Assembly (NCBI RefSeq): GCF_030812475.1
Contig: NZ_JAUSSR010000014.1
Coordinates: 124,001 to 188,000, forward strand
Origin: Pseudomonas lini
GTDB lineage: Bacteria > Pseudomonadota > Gammaproteobacteria > Pseudomonadales > Pseudomonadaceae
Length of the DNA stretch: 64,000 nucleotides
Reading direction: 5' to 3'
Part shown: one piece after another, positions 42,867-51,753 of the stretch
Position numbering within the stretch: the stretch's first letter is position 1
Layout: the number at the start of each line of letters is the position of its first letter
Position numbers and translations under genes: made by a program
Notes under the pieces: model-generated
What the model was told of the DNA's origin: nothing
Databases searched by the model: none
What the model saw: the letters and a program-made list of their open reading frames with translations, nothing else

Positions 42867-44189
42867 TCAAACCTTGATCGCAGGTGGTGGCTGCCAATGT
42901 AAAAACCAGCCGTCATTGGCGCTGCCGCTCAGACCCCGCAGGTTCGCCACCGCCAGCAATTGCTCGCCCTGGTACAGCAGCGGCAATCTGCCACGGGCAA
43001 AGTTCGGAACGCCGCGTTCGTTGAGCAAACGCTTCAGGTTACGGTGCCCGCGATCAGGCAGATGCATGATTTCTCCCCCTTCACGGTAGCGGATCTGCAA
43101 CGGCCCATCGCAGATTTGGCCGGTGAGCGTGAGTTCACCGTTGCACGGCAACGCCAGCGGTAGCGAGGGATCGGACCAGGTTCCGGGCGCGGGTGGAGTG
43201 CCAAGCCAGTCTCCCGACAGCCACCAGATACGCCCACCGGCCCGGTGGAGTTCGCCGTCCGTCAATCGCCAAAGCGGTCGGGCATCGCCGGTGGCATCCC
43301 GCAAATCCTCCCAACCCGACCAGTGGTCGCTATCGGGCAGACGCGTCAGCGCCCCGAGCCAGTGACTCACTGCATTGCGCTGGCGAGCGGCGGAGAGTGT
43401 CGCCAGCGGCGCCAGCTCCAGGGACGGCACACCCAGCCAATCGAATTCACTGTCCGTACTTGCGCGGGCAAGATCGATCTGCGCCAGGTCATCGAGCAAT
43501 GCCTGTGCTTCACCCAGATGCGCGGCGCTACGGGCCATGGTCGCCACGGCTTGCGGCCAGCGCTCGGTCAATACCGGGAACACCTGGTGGCGCAGGTAAT
43601 TGCGCGAGAATTGTCGGTCCTGATTCGAGGGGTCTTCAATCCAGTTCAGCCGGTACTCGTCCGCATAAGCTTCCAGTTCCGCACGCGTGACATCGAGCAA
43701 AGGCCGCAATAGATGCCCTTTGCCCAGCGGTCGTTGGCGTGGCATGCCCGAGAGCCCCCTCACCCCGGCGCCTCGCAACAGCCGAAACAACAGGGTTTCC
43801 GCCTGATCGTCACGGTGCTGGGCAGTCAGCAGCACTTCATTGGCTTGAGTGACCTCGATGAACGCCCCATAGCGCGCGTCCCGGGCGGCACGCTCAAGGC
43901 TGGCGCCAGGCTGAACCTGAACGCGAACCACCTGTAGCGGCACACCCAGGGCGTCACAGACGGACCGGCAATGATCCGGCCACGCATCGGCCGCAGCCTG
44001 AAGGCCGTGGTGGACGTGAATGGCGCTCAGCGCCGGCAGGGATTGGGATTTTGCGAGATGGGCGAGCAGGTGCAGCAGGACGGTGGAGTCTAGGCCGCCG
44101 GAGAAGGCGATGCGCCAGGTGACGGCGCAGCGACAAGGAGCAAGGTTGCGTAGAAGCCTACCAGGTAGATCAATCATGGTCTGACTCAT
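42867..44189 (-). CDS. tilS: tRNA(Ile)-lysidine synthetase
   Basis: Modifies C34 of the CAU-anticodon tRNA-Ile to lysidine, changing both codon and amino acid identity. The 440 residues begin with the PP-loop ATPase motif AFSGGLDSTVLLHLL (near residues 29-43). HVHHGLQAAADAWPDHC, TAQHRDDQAETLLFRLLRGAG and a C-terminal tRNA-binding domain follow. The ATG at 44189 is chosen over an upstream TTG; the ribosome-binding site is weak for both. The gene lies downstream of accA, with a REP doublet between. Confidence 0.95.
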   Translation of the reverse strand: MSQTMIDLPGRLLRNLAPCRCAVTWRIAFSGGLDSTVLLHLLAHLAKSQSLPALSAIHVHHGLQAAADAWPDHCRSVCDALGVPLQVVRVQVQPGASLERAARDARYGAFIEVTQANEVLLTAQHRDDQAETLLFRLLRGAGVRGLSGMPRQRPLGKGHLLRPLLDVTRAELEAYADEYRLNWIEDPSNQDRQFSRNYLRHQVFPVLTERWPQAVATMARSAAHLGEAQALLDDLAQIDLARASTDSEFDWLGVPSLELAPLATLSAARQRNAVSHWLGALTRLPDSDHWSGWEDLRDATGDARPLWRLTDGELHRAGGRIWWLSGDWLGTPPAPGTWSDPSLPLALPCNGELTLTGQICDGPLQIRYREGGEIMHLPDRGHRNLKRLLNERGVPNFARGRLPLLYQGEQLLAVANLRGLSGSANDGWFLHWQPPPAIKV

Positions 44190-44213
44190 ATCGATCACTT
44201 CACACAAAACAAA

Positions 44214-44303
44214 TGTGGGAGCGAGCTTGCTCGCGATGGCTGCTTAACATTCAACACATTTGCTGACTGTTATACCGCTATCGCGAGCAAGCTCGCTCCC
44301 ACA
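44214..44303. repeat. REP doublet between accA and tilS
   Basis: GTGGGAGCGAGCTTGCTCGC at 44215-44234 and its inverted copy ending near 44303. It lies between two co-directional genes, so transcripts from accA into tilS would contain it. Confidence 0.9.
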
Positions 44304-44336
44304 GTGTTTTGCATCGTTGGCAGAAGCGGCGTCCAG

Positions 44337-45284
44337 TTACAGACCGTAGCTCATCAGTCGCTCGTAACGACGAGCCAGCAGCGCTTCGTTATCGAACTTC
44401 TTCAACATCGACAGTTGCGAACTCAGCTCGGCACGGATCGAGGCGGCCGCCTTGGCTGGATCACGGTGGGCGCCGCCCAACGGCTCGCTGATCACTTTAT
44501 CCACGATGCCCAGGCCTTTGAGGCGCTCGGCGGTGATGCCCATGGCTTCAGCGGCATCCGGGGCTTTGTCTGAGGTTTTCCACAGAATCGAAGCACAACC
44601 TTCCGGCGAAATCACCGCGTAGGTCGAATACTGCAGCATGTTCAACTGATCGCACACGCCGATCGCCAATGCACCGCCGGAACCACCCTCACCGATGACG
44701 GTGGCGATGATCGGGGTCTTCAGGCGAGCCATGACACGCAGGTTCCAGGCAATGGCTTCGCTCTGGTTGCGCTCTTCGGCGTCGATACCCGGGTAAGCGC
44801 CCGGGGTGTCGATGAAGGTCAGGATCGGCATTTTGAAACGCTCGGCCATTTCCATCAGGCGGCACGCCTTGCGGTAGCCTTCCGGACGCGGCATGCCGAA
44901 GTTGCGGCGGACTTTCTCGCGCACTTCCCGGCCTTTCTGGTGACCGATGATCATCACCGGCTGGTCGTCCAGACGAGCAATGCCGCCAACGATCGCAGCG
45001 TCGTCGGAGAAGTGACGGTCGCCGTGCAGTTCGTCGAACTCGGTGAAGATGTGCTCGATGTAGTCCAGGGTATAGGGACGTTTCGGGTGACGCGCCAGAC
45101 GTGCGATCTGCCAGCTGGTCAGCTTGCCGAAGATGTCTTCGGTCAACGTGCTGCTTTTGTCCTGCAGGCGGGAGATCTCATCGCCGATATTCAGCGAATT
45201 GTCATTACCGACCAAGCGCAACTCTTCGATCTTGGCTTGCAGGTCGGCGATCGGCTGTTCGAAATCTAGAAAATTCGGGTTCAT
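44337..45284 (-). CDS. accA: Acetyl-CoA carboxylase, carboxyltransferase subunit alpha
   Basis: With AccD it transfers the carboxyl group from biotin to acetyl-CoA, the first committed step of fatty acid synthesis. The 315 residues match AccA: FLDFEQPIADLQAKIEELR at the N-terminus, HPKRPYTLDYIEHIFTEFDELHGDRHF, and FIDTPGAYPGIDAEERNQSEAIA. GEGGSGGALAIGVCD follows. The ATG at 45284 is the conserved start. It lies 153 bp downstream of dnaE, as in many gamma-proteobacteria. Confidence 0.98.
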   Translation of the reverse strand: MNPNFLDFEQPIADLQAKIEELRLVGNDNSLNIGDEISRLQDKSSTLTEDIFGKLTSWQIARLARHPKRPYTLDYIEHIFTEFDELHGDRHFSDDAAIVGGIARLDDQPVMIIGHQKGREVREKVRRNFGMPRPEGYRKACRLMEMAERFKMPILTFIDTPGAYPGIDAEERNQSEAIAWNLRVMARLKTPIIATVIGEGGSGGALAIGVCDQLNMLQYSTYAVISPEGCASILWKTSDKAPDAAEAMGITAERLKGLGIVDKVISEPLGGAHRDPAKAAASIRAELSSQLSMLKKFDNEALLARRYERLMSYGL

Positions 45285-45437
45285 AGGCGTCCGTCTTGGG
45301 TCGACCTCCAAGGGAACTTGGGCCGGCCGGTTGTCTATTCGCGCCCTACCTTAAGGGACAGGCGCGTTCAGGTCGAGATTAAATAATTCGGTCGAGATCA
45401 GGCCGCGTTCTGGATGGAGAAGAATGAGGCCTGACCG

Positions 45438-48400
45438 TCAACGGTATTGGAGGAAGACGTTGTCTCGCCCGAACTGGTCACGCAGGGCTTGAATCAAGGC
45501 ATCCGCCGGGTCGATCCGCCAGGTCTCGCCGAACTGCAGCAGGGCCTTCGCATCGGGACTGGTGTATTCCATGGTGATCGGGCACGCACCGCGGTGACGC
45601 TTGAACAGCTCACCCAGCCAGCGCAGCTGATCGCCTTTGAGATCTTTTGTCTGCAGCTTCAGGCGCAGGCTTTCTGCAAGGTTGGTGCGCGCATCTTCCA
45701 TGCTCATCACCCGCTTGACCCGCAGGCGCAGGCCACCGGAGAAGTCGTCGTTGCTGACTTCGCCTTCGACTACCACCATCGCGTCGGTCTGCAGCAGCGA
45801 CTGCGCGGAATGGAACGCGTCGGCGAACAGCGAGGCTTCGATCCGGCCAGAGCGGTCGTCCAGGGTGATGAACCCCATCTTGTCGCCCTTTTTGTTCTTC
45901 ATCACGCGCAGGGCGATGATCATGCCCGCGACTGTCTGGGTATCCCGGGCCGGTTTCAGGTCGATGATGCGCTGACGGGCGAAACGACGGATTTCGCCTT
46001 CATATTCGTCGATCGGGTGACCGGTCAGGTACAGGCCCAGGGTGTCTTTCTCCCCTTTGAGACGTTCCTTGAGGGTCAGCTCCTTGGCCTTGCGGTGATT
46101 GGCGTAGACATCGGCGTCTTCCTCGACGAACAGCCCGCCAAACAAGTCCGCGTGACCGCTGTCGTGGGTGCGGGCCGTTTGTTCGGCGGCCTTGATCGCC
46201 CCTTCCATCGCATTCAACAAGACCGCGCGGTTCTGGTCGATGCTGGCTTGATAGGCTTTCGGCTCATCATGAAAATACGGACCCAGACGATCCAGCGCAC
46301 CACTGCGGATCAAACCGTCCAGTGTGCGCTTGTTGATCCGCTTGAGGTCGACCCGGGCACAGAAATCGAACAGGTCCTTGAACGGCCCGTTCTGCCGCGC
46401 CTCGGTAATCGCCTCGACCGGCCCTTCGCCAACGCCCTTGATCGCGCCGAGGCCGTAAATGATACGGCCCTCGTCGTTTACCGTGAACTTGAACTCCGAG
46501 GCATTCACATCCGGCGCGTCGAGACGCAGCTTCATGCTGCGGATTTCTTCGATCAAGGTCACGACCTTGTCGGTGTTGTGCATATCCGCCGACAGTACCG
46601 CGGCCATGAACGGCGCCGGGTAGTGCGTCTTCAACCACGCGGTCTGGTACGAGACCAGGCCATACGCGGCGGAGTGGGATTTGTTGAAGCCGTAGCCGGC
46701 GAATTTTTCCACCAGGTCGAAAATGTTACCGGCCAGGTCGGCGTCGATATTGTTGGTCTTGCAACCGTCAATGAAACCGCCGCGCTGCTTGGCCATTTCT
46801 TCGGGTTTTTTCTTACCCATGGCCCGCCGCAGCATGTCCGCACCGCCGAGGGTGTAACCGGCCATGACCTGGGCGATCTGCATCACCTGTTCCTGATACA
46901 GGATGATGCCGTAAGTCGGCGCCAGCACCGGCTTGAGGCCTTCGTACTGGTAATCCGAGTGCGGGTACGCGAGTTCGGCGCGACCGTGCTTACGGTTGAT
47001 GAAGTCGTCAACCATGCCCGATTGCAAGGGGCCCGGACGGAACAGGGCCACCAGCGCGATCAAGTCTTCCAGGCAGTCGGGCTTGAGCTTTTTGATCAGC
47101 TCCTTCATGCCCCGGGACTCGAGCTGGAACACCGCGGTGGTTTCAGCTTTTTGCAGCAACTGGTAAGTCGGTTTGTCATCCAGCGGGATGAACGCGATGT
47201 CCAGCGGCGGCTCATCGACCTTCGCCCGGTCGCGGTTGATGGTTTTCAGCGCCCAATCGATGACCGTCAGGGTTCGCAGACCAAGGAAGTCGAACTTCAC
47301 CAGGCCGGCGGCTTCAACGTCGTCCTTGTCGAACTGGGTCACCAGGCCGTCACCGGCTTCATCGCAATAGATAGGCGAAAAGTCGGTCAGCTTGGTCGGC
47401 GCGATCACCACACCACCGGCGTGCTTGCCGACGTTACGCACGACGCCTTCGAGCTTGCGCGCCATCTCCCAGATTTCCGCGGCCTCTTCATCGACCTTGA
47501 TGAAGTCCCGCAGGATTTCTTCCTGTTCGTAGGCCTTTTCCAGGGTCATGCCGACTTCGAACGGGATCATCTTCGACAGACGATCCGCCAAACCGTAGGA
47601 CTTGCCCTGCACCCGCGCCACGTCACGGACCACAGCCTTGGCCGCCATGGAACCGAAGGTGATGATCTGGCTCACCGCGTTGCGGCCGTATTTCTCTGCC
47701 ACGTAGTCGATCACGCGATCGCGGCCATCCATGCAGAAGTCGACGTCGAAGTCGGGCATCGATACCCGTTCCGGGTTAAGGAAACGTTCGAACAGCAAGT
47801 CATATTCCAGCGGATCGAGGTCGGTGATCTTCTGCACATAGGCCACCAGCGATCCGGCACCCGACCCCCGGCCCGGCCCCACCGGCACCCCGTTGCTCTT
47901 GGCCCACTGGATAAAGTCCATCACGATCAGGAAGTAACCGGGGAAGCCCATCTGGATGATGATATCCAGCTCGAAATTCAACCTGTCGACATACACCTGA
48001 CGCTTTGCTTCGTAGTCTTCAGTGGTGTCTCTGGGCAGCAGTACGCTGAGGCGCTCTTCCAGTCCGTCGAACGAAACCTTGCGAAAATATTCGTCGATGG
48101 TCATGCCATCGGGGATCGGGAAGTTGGGCAGGAAGTGAGTGCCCAGCTTCACTTCGATGTTGCAGCGCTTGGCGATCTCGACGGTGTTGGCCAGCGCCTC
48201 GGGAATGTCGCTGAACAGCTCGGCCATTTCCTCTGCGCTTTTGAGGTATTGCTGATCGCTGTAGTTCTTCGAGCGCCGCGGATCGTCGAGGGCGCGGCCT
48301 TCACCGATGCAGACGCGGGTTTCGTGAGCGGCGAAGTCTTCCTGCTTGATGAAGCGCACGTCGTTGGTGGCTACCAGCGGCGCACCGATCTTCTCGGCCA

Positions 48401-48959
48401 GCGCCACGGCGCCGTGCAACTGTTCTTCATCGTTGGGACGATGGGTGCGCTGAATTTCCAGGTAAAAACGATCCGGGAACACCGCCATCCATTCCCGCGC
48501 CAGGTTTTCCGCCTCGGCCGGGTTGCCGCTGAGCATGGCCAGGCCGATCTCACCTTCTTTTGCCGCCGACAGCATGATCAAGCCTTCGCTGGCTTCGGCC
48601 ACCCACTCGCGCTCGATGATGACCGAGCCATTGCGCTGGCCGTCGATGAAGCCACGGGAGATCAGTTCGGTGAGGTTGCGATAACCCACGGCGTTCATGG
48701 CCAGCAGGCTGATCCGGCTCAGGGCGTTATCCGGATCCTTGTTCGACAACCACAGGTCGGCGCCGCAGATCGGCTTGATCCCTGCGCCCATGGCCGCTTT
48801 GTAGAATTTGACCAGGGAACACATGTTGTTCTGGTCGGTGACCGCTACGGCAGGCATGTTCATGCCGACGAGGGTCTTGACCAGCGGTTTGATCCGCACC
48901 AGACCGTCGACCAGGGAATATTCAGTGTGCAGGCGTAGGTGAACGAATGAAGCCGGCAT
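45438..48959 (-). CDS. dnaE: DNA polymerase III subunit alpha
   Basis: Replicative polymerase catalytic subunit. The 1173 residues have an N-terminal PHP domain (FVHLRLHTEYSLVDGL) and the C-family palm with catalytic aspartates in PDFDVDFCMDGRDRVIDYV. The fingers, tandem helix-hairpin-helix and OB-fold domains follow. A beta-clamp-binding segment is expected near residue 920, but I did not verify its sequence. The ATG at 48959 starts MPASFVHLRLH. Upstream lies a 1-kb non-coding repeat region that separates it from the rnhB end of the lpx operon. Confidence 0.98.
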   Translation of the reverse strand: MPASFVHLRLHTEYSLVDGLVRIKPLVKTLVGMNMPAVAVTDQNNMCSLVKFYKAAMGAGIKPICGADLWLSNKDPDNALSRISLLAMNAVGYRNLTELISRGFIDGQRNGSVIIEREWVAEASEGLIMLSAAKEGEIGLAMLSGNPAEAENLAREWMAVFPDRFYLEIQRTHRPNDEEQLHGAVALAEKIGAPLVATNDVRFIKQEDFAAHETRVCIGEGRALDDPRRSKNYSDQQYLKSAEEMAELFSDIPEALANTVEIAKRCNIEVKLGTHFLPNFPIPDGMTIDEYFRKVSFDGLEERLSVLLPRDTTEDYEAKRQVYVDRLNFELDIIIQMGFPGYFLIVMDFIQWAKSNGVPVGPGRGSGAGSLVAYVQKITDLDPLEYDLLFERFLNPERVSMPDFDVDFCMDGRDRVIDYVAEKYGRNAVSQIITFGSMAAKAVVRDVARVQGKSYGLADRLSKMIPFEVGMTLEKAYEQEEILRDFIKVDEEAAEIWEMARKLEGVVRNVGKHAGGVVIAPTKLTDFSPIYCDEAGDGLVTQFDKDDVEAAGLVKFDFLGLRTLTVIDWALKTINRDRAKVDEPPLDIAFIPLDDKPTYQLLQKAETTAVFQLESRGMKELIKKLKPDCLEDLIALVALFRPGPLQSGMVDDFINRKHGRAELAYPHSDYQYEGLKPVLAPTYGIILYQEQVMQIAQVMAGYTLGGADMLRRAMGKKKPEEMAKQRGGFIDGCKTNNIDADLAGNIFDLVEKFAGYGFNKSHSAAYGLVSYQTAWLKTHYPAPFMAAVLSADMHNTDKVVTLIEEIRSMKLRLDAPDVNASEFKFTVNDEGRIIYGLGAIKGVGEGPVEAITEARQNGPFKDLFDFCARVDLKRINKRTLDGLIRSGALDRLGPYFHDEPKAYQASIDQNRAVLLNAMEGAIKAAEQTARTHDSGHADLFGGLFVEEDADVYANHRKAKELTLKERLKGEKDTLGLYLTGHPIDEYEGEIRRFARQRIIDLKPARDTQTVAGMIIALRVMKNKKGDKMGFITLDDRSGRIEASLFADAFHSAQSLLQTDAMVVVEGEVSNDDFSGGLRLRVKRVMSMEDARTNLAESLRLKLQTKDLKGDQLRWLGELFKRHRGACPITMEYTSPDAKALLQFGETWRIDPADALIQALRDQFGRDNVFLQYR

Positions 48960-49132
48960 GGTGATCCTGTCTAAACATGAAAAACAACAAGGCCCGGATT
49001 GTACCGTAATGCTGTTCACTTAAGAAAATGGGTGGCGGCCTGATGGTCGGCGGGACTTTTTGATTGTGTGAGTGAGTGTGTGGCTGGTTTTGCGGTAACG
49101 GCGGGGGGATTGGGTGTGTTGGCTGTGTTGGG

Positions 49133-49400
49133 TGGGTACATATCCGTTGCTGCGGTAACGGCTTCTTATGGTTCCGCCCTTACGGCGGGTCACTTGGAAG
49201 AGCCCCAAGTAACCAAGGGCTTTTGCCCCGCCATTCGGTGCCTCGCCTAGGCTCGGCATGCCCTCACTCCGGCATTGCTCCGGGGGCCCGCCGCCATCGG
49301 CCATCCATGGCCGGGGGCGGCTACCGCGGCATCCTTGCCGCGGTGCCCCCTGCGCAACGCCTGCGTTCGGCCTCTGGGAAAGGGGCGGCAGATCTGAAGC
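49133..49400 (+). repeat. Long inverted repeat, copy A (dnaE side)
   Basis: A ~270-bp non-coding element. It matches copy B (49678-49962) in inverted orientation with about 80% identity by eye, including exact blocks of 40 nt (49284-49323) and 30 nt (49236-49265). It begins near TATCCGTT and CTGCGGTAACGG. Local palindromes (GGCATGCC and CCATGG contexts) suggest a folded RNA or DNA. Confidence 0.75.
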
Positions 49401-49469
49401 CAAAGCCAAAGCCAAAGCAACGGCAACAGCAACAGCAACGGCAACAGCAACAGCAACAGCAACAGCAAC
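49397..49469. repeat. Hexanucleotide tandem tract (AAGCCA)n then (AACRGC)n
   Basis: About twelve hexamers: three AAGCCA-like units followed by AACGGC/AACAGC units. Because the unit is 6 bp, all frames stay open through it; one minus-strand frame would read as alternating Val-Ala. It looks like a slippage-prone microsatellite, not a protein domain. Confidence 0.85.
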
Positions 49470-49505
49470 TTCAGCGAACCCGGTGCCGGGCATCACACGA
49501 TCAAC

Positions 49506-49609
49506 TGTAGGAGCTGGCTTGTCGGATCGCCGCACCGCAGCGAAAGCGGTGGGTCAGCTGTAAAATTTTTGGACTGAACGGACGCCTTCGCCGGCAAGCC
49601 AGCTCCTAC
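49506..49609. repeat. Partly disrupted REP doublet
   Basis: The right half (GCCTTCGCCGGCAAGCCAGC onward, to 49609) is intact. The left half (TGTAGGAGCTGGCTTGTCGG at 49506-49525) diverges after the first arm. It sits between the two long inverted repeats. Confidence 0.75.
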
Positions 49610-49677
49610 GGAAGATTGGCGTAGGGCTTTTGCTTTTCACCACTCAACAGGCCGAGCGTTAGCTCGCCTGCGGCTTT

Positions 49678-49962
49678 TGATCTTGATCTGCCCCGTCGTG
49701 AGGCCGAGTGGAGGTTCTGCGCAGTGGGCAACCCGGCATGGATGCCGGGTTAGCCGCCCCCGGCCATGGATGGCCGATGGCGGCGGGCCCACGGAGCAGG
49801 ACCGGAGCGAGGGCATGCCGAGCCTAGGCGAGGCACCGGACGTCAGGGGCCAAGCGTTTTGGTTACTTTGCGCCGGGCCGCGCAGGCTCTTCCAAAGTGA
49901 CCCGCTGTAAGAGCGGAACCGTAAGTAGCCGTTACCGCAGAAACGGATATATACACAATCAC
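49678..49962 (-). repeat. Long inverted repeat, copy B (rnhB side)
   Basis: Inverted partner of copy A. The exact shared blocks are at 49751-49790 (40 nt) and 49809-49838 (30 nt). Its outer end near 49950 reads as TATATCCGTT on the minus strand, like the outer end of copy A. With the enclosed hexamer tract and REP doublet it fills the 1,023-bp dnaE-rnhB gap, in which I find no supported gene. Confidence 0.75.
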
Positions 49963-49982
49963 AAAATACAAGCCGTCTCGGA

Positions 49983-50624
49983 CTAACCCACGATCAGGGT
50001 TGCCCGCGCCTCGTAAGCCAGGCGTACCGGAGCGAAGGAGCGTCGGTGGATGGGGGTCGGCCCCAGGCGGGCCAGGGCTTCCAGATGAACGGGAGTCGGG
50101 TAGCCTTTGTGGCCACCGATGCCGTACCCCGGGTAAACCAATTCGAAAGCAGCCATTTCACGGTCGCGACTGACCTTGGCCAGAATCGATGCCGCGGCGA
50201 TGGCCGGTACCAGGGCGTCACCCTGAATCACCGCTTCGGCGCGCATCGACAGTTTCGGGCAACGGTTGCCGTCGATCATCGCCAGTCTTGGCGTGATGTG
50301 CAGGCCTTCAACGGCGCGCTGCATGGCCAGCATGGTGGCGTGAAGGATGTTCAACTGGTCGATTTCTTCGACTTCGGCGCGCGCGATGCACCAGCTGAGG
50401 GCTTTTTCGCAGATTTCGTCATAAAGCTTTTCACGACGGGCTTCGGTCAGTTTCTTCGAGTCGTTCAGCCCCAGGATCGGTCGGCTTGGATCGAGGATAA
50501 CCGCAGCGGTGACCACGGCGCCACAGAGCGGCCCTCGACCCACTTCGTCGACACCGGCAACCAACTCTTCGACTTCAGCGACCAAGTTGAAATCCAGCCC
50601 CATTTGCATGCTTGTTTTTTTCAT
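49983..50624 (-). CDS. rnhB: Ribonuclease HII
   Basis: Endonuclease that removes ribonucleotides misincorporated in DNA and RNA of RNA-DNA hybrids. The 213 residues contain GVDEVGRGPLCGAVV (the first catalytic Asp-Glu), LNDSKKLTEARRE and MIDGNRCP. AAASILAKVSRDREM and the C-terminal GYGIGGHKGYPTPVH segment follow. The ATG at 50624 overlaps the lpxB stop (ATGA). An internal ATG five codons later (MQMGLDF) is a possible alternative. Confidence 0.97.
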   Translation of the reverse strand: MKKTSMQMGLDFNLVAEVEELVAGVDEVGRGPLCGAVVTAAVILDPSRPILGLNDSKKLTEARREKLYDEICEKALSWCIARAEVEEIDQLNILHATMLAMQRAVEGLHITPRLAMIDGNRCPKLSMRAEAVIQGDALVPAIAAASILAKVSRDREMAAFELVYPGYGIGGHKGYPTPVHLEALARLGPTPIHRRSFAPVRLAYEARATLIVG

Positions 50625-51751
50625 TGTACTTGACCGATCAGGTTCAGCACTGCATCCGCAGCCTGGTTGGAGGCATCCAGACGAAGGGTCCGGTGAATCT
50701 GGTCAAAACCGCGGGTCTGCTCTTCGCCACCCTCGATCAGCGGCGACAGGGTCTGGGCCAGCGCTTCGACCGTCGCATCGTCCTGCAACAGCTCGGGCAC
50801 CAGCAGGCGCTGGGCCAGCAGGTTCGGCAAGGACACGTACGGGCTTTTCACCATGCGTTTGAGGATCCAGAACGTCAGTGGCGCCAGGCGGTAGGCAACC
50901 ACCATCGGCCGCTTGTACAGCAAGGCTTCAAGGGTTGCCGTACCCGAGGCAATCAACACCGCGTCGCAGGCCGCCAGGGCCAGATGGGACTTGCCGTCGA
51001 GCAGGGTCAGCGGCAGATCGCGACCGGTGAGCAATTCCTCGAGTTGCCTGCGCCGCTCGGGGCTGGCGCAAGGCAGGACGAAGCGCACGCCAGGGCGCAG
51101 GGCCCGCAGACGCTGGGCGGTATCGAGGAACAACGCCCCCAGACGCCCCACCTCGCCACCGCGACTGCCGGGCATCAGTGCGACCAGCGGTCCGTCCGGC
51201 AGGCCGAGTTCGGCACGTGCGGCGGCGCGATCCGCTTCGAGCGGGATCGCATCGGCCAGGGAGTGCCCGACAAACCGGACCGGCACGCCCTTCTCTTCGT
51301 AGAATTTCGCTTCGAACGGGAACAGCGTCAGCATCAGGTCGCAACCTTCGCGAATCTTCAGCACCCGCTTCTGTCGCCAGGCCCAGACCGACGGGCTGAC
51401 GTAATGCACGGTCTTGATCCCGGCCTGACGTAGCTTGAGCTCGATGTTGAGGGTGAAGTCCGGGGCATCGATGCCGATGAACACGTCCGGCTTCTCGGCG
51501 ATCAGGTCGGCGACCAGCTGCTTGCGGCGCTTGAGCAACTCACGCAAACGGCCCAGCACTTCCACCAGGCCCATCACGGAAAGTCGTTCCATCGGGAAAT
51601 ACGAGGTCAGGCCTTCTGCCTGCATCAACGGGCCACCGACGCCGATGAACTCCACCGCTGGCTGCCGAGCCTTGAGCGCGCGCATCAGACCGGCGCCGAG
51701 AATGTCACCGGAAGCCTCACCGGCCACCAGCGCAATACGCAGATTAGCCAT
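50621..51751 (-). CDS. lpxB: Lipid-A-disaccharide synthase
   Basis: Joins lipid X and UDP-2,3-diacylglucosamine into the beta-1,6 disaccharide of lipid A. The 376 residues start with RIALVAGEASGDILGAGLMRAL and contain MGLVEVLGRL, FIGIDAPDFTLNIE, and VHYVSPSVWAWRQKR. LMPGSRGGEVGRL and IASGTATLEALL follow. It lies two bases after lpxA and overlaps rnhB, within the fabZ-lpxA-lpxB-rnhB segment. Confidence 0.98.
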   Translation of the reverse strand: MANLRIALVAGEASGDILGAGLMRALKARQPAVEFIGVGGPLMQAEGLTSYFPMERLSVMGLVEVLGRLRELLKRRKQLVADLIAEKPDVFIGIDAPDFTLNIELKLRQAGIKTVHYVSPSVWAWRQKRVLKIREGCDLMLTLFPFEAKFYEEKGVPVRFVGHSLADAIPLEADRAAARAELGLPDGPLVALMPGSRGGEVGRLGALFLDTAQRLRALRPGVRFVLPCASPERRRQLEELLTGRDLPLTLLDGKSHLALAACDAVLIASGTATLEALLYKRPMVVAYRLAPLTFWILKRMVKSPYVSLPNLLAQRLLVPELLQDDATVEALAQTLSPLIEGGEEQTRGFDQIHRTLRLDASNQAADAVLNLIGQVQ

Positions 51752-51753
51752 GA

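Noticed and set aside
45447..48938. Plus-strand open frame of more than 1,100 codons
   Set aside because: It is the antisense shadow of dnaE; the translation is rich in His, Arg, Gln and Val with no family motifs.
49020..49535. Minus-strand open frame with a Val-Ala repeat and an Arg-rich tail
   Set aside because: It consists of the hexanucleotide tract and inverted repeat A; both are repeats, no ribosome-binding site is evident, and copy B does not preserve the frame.
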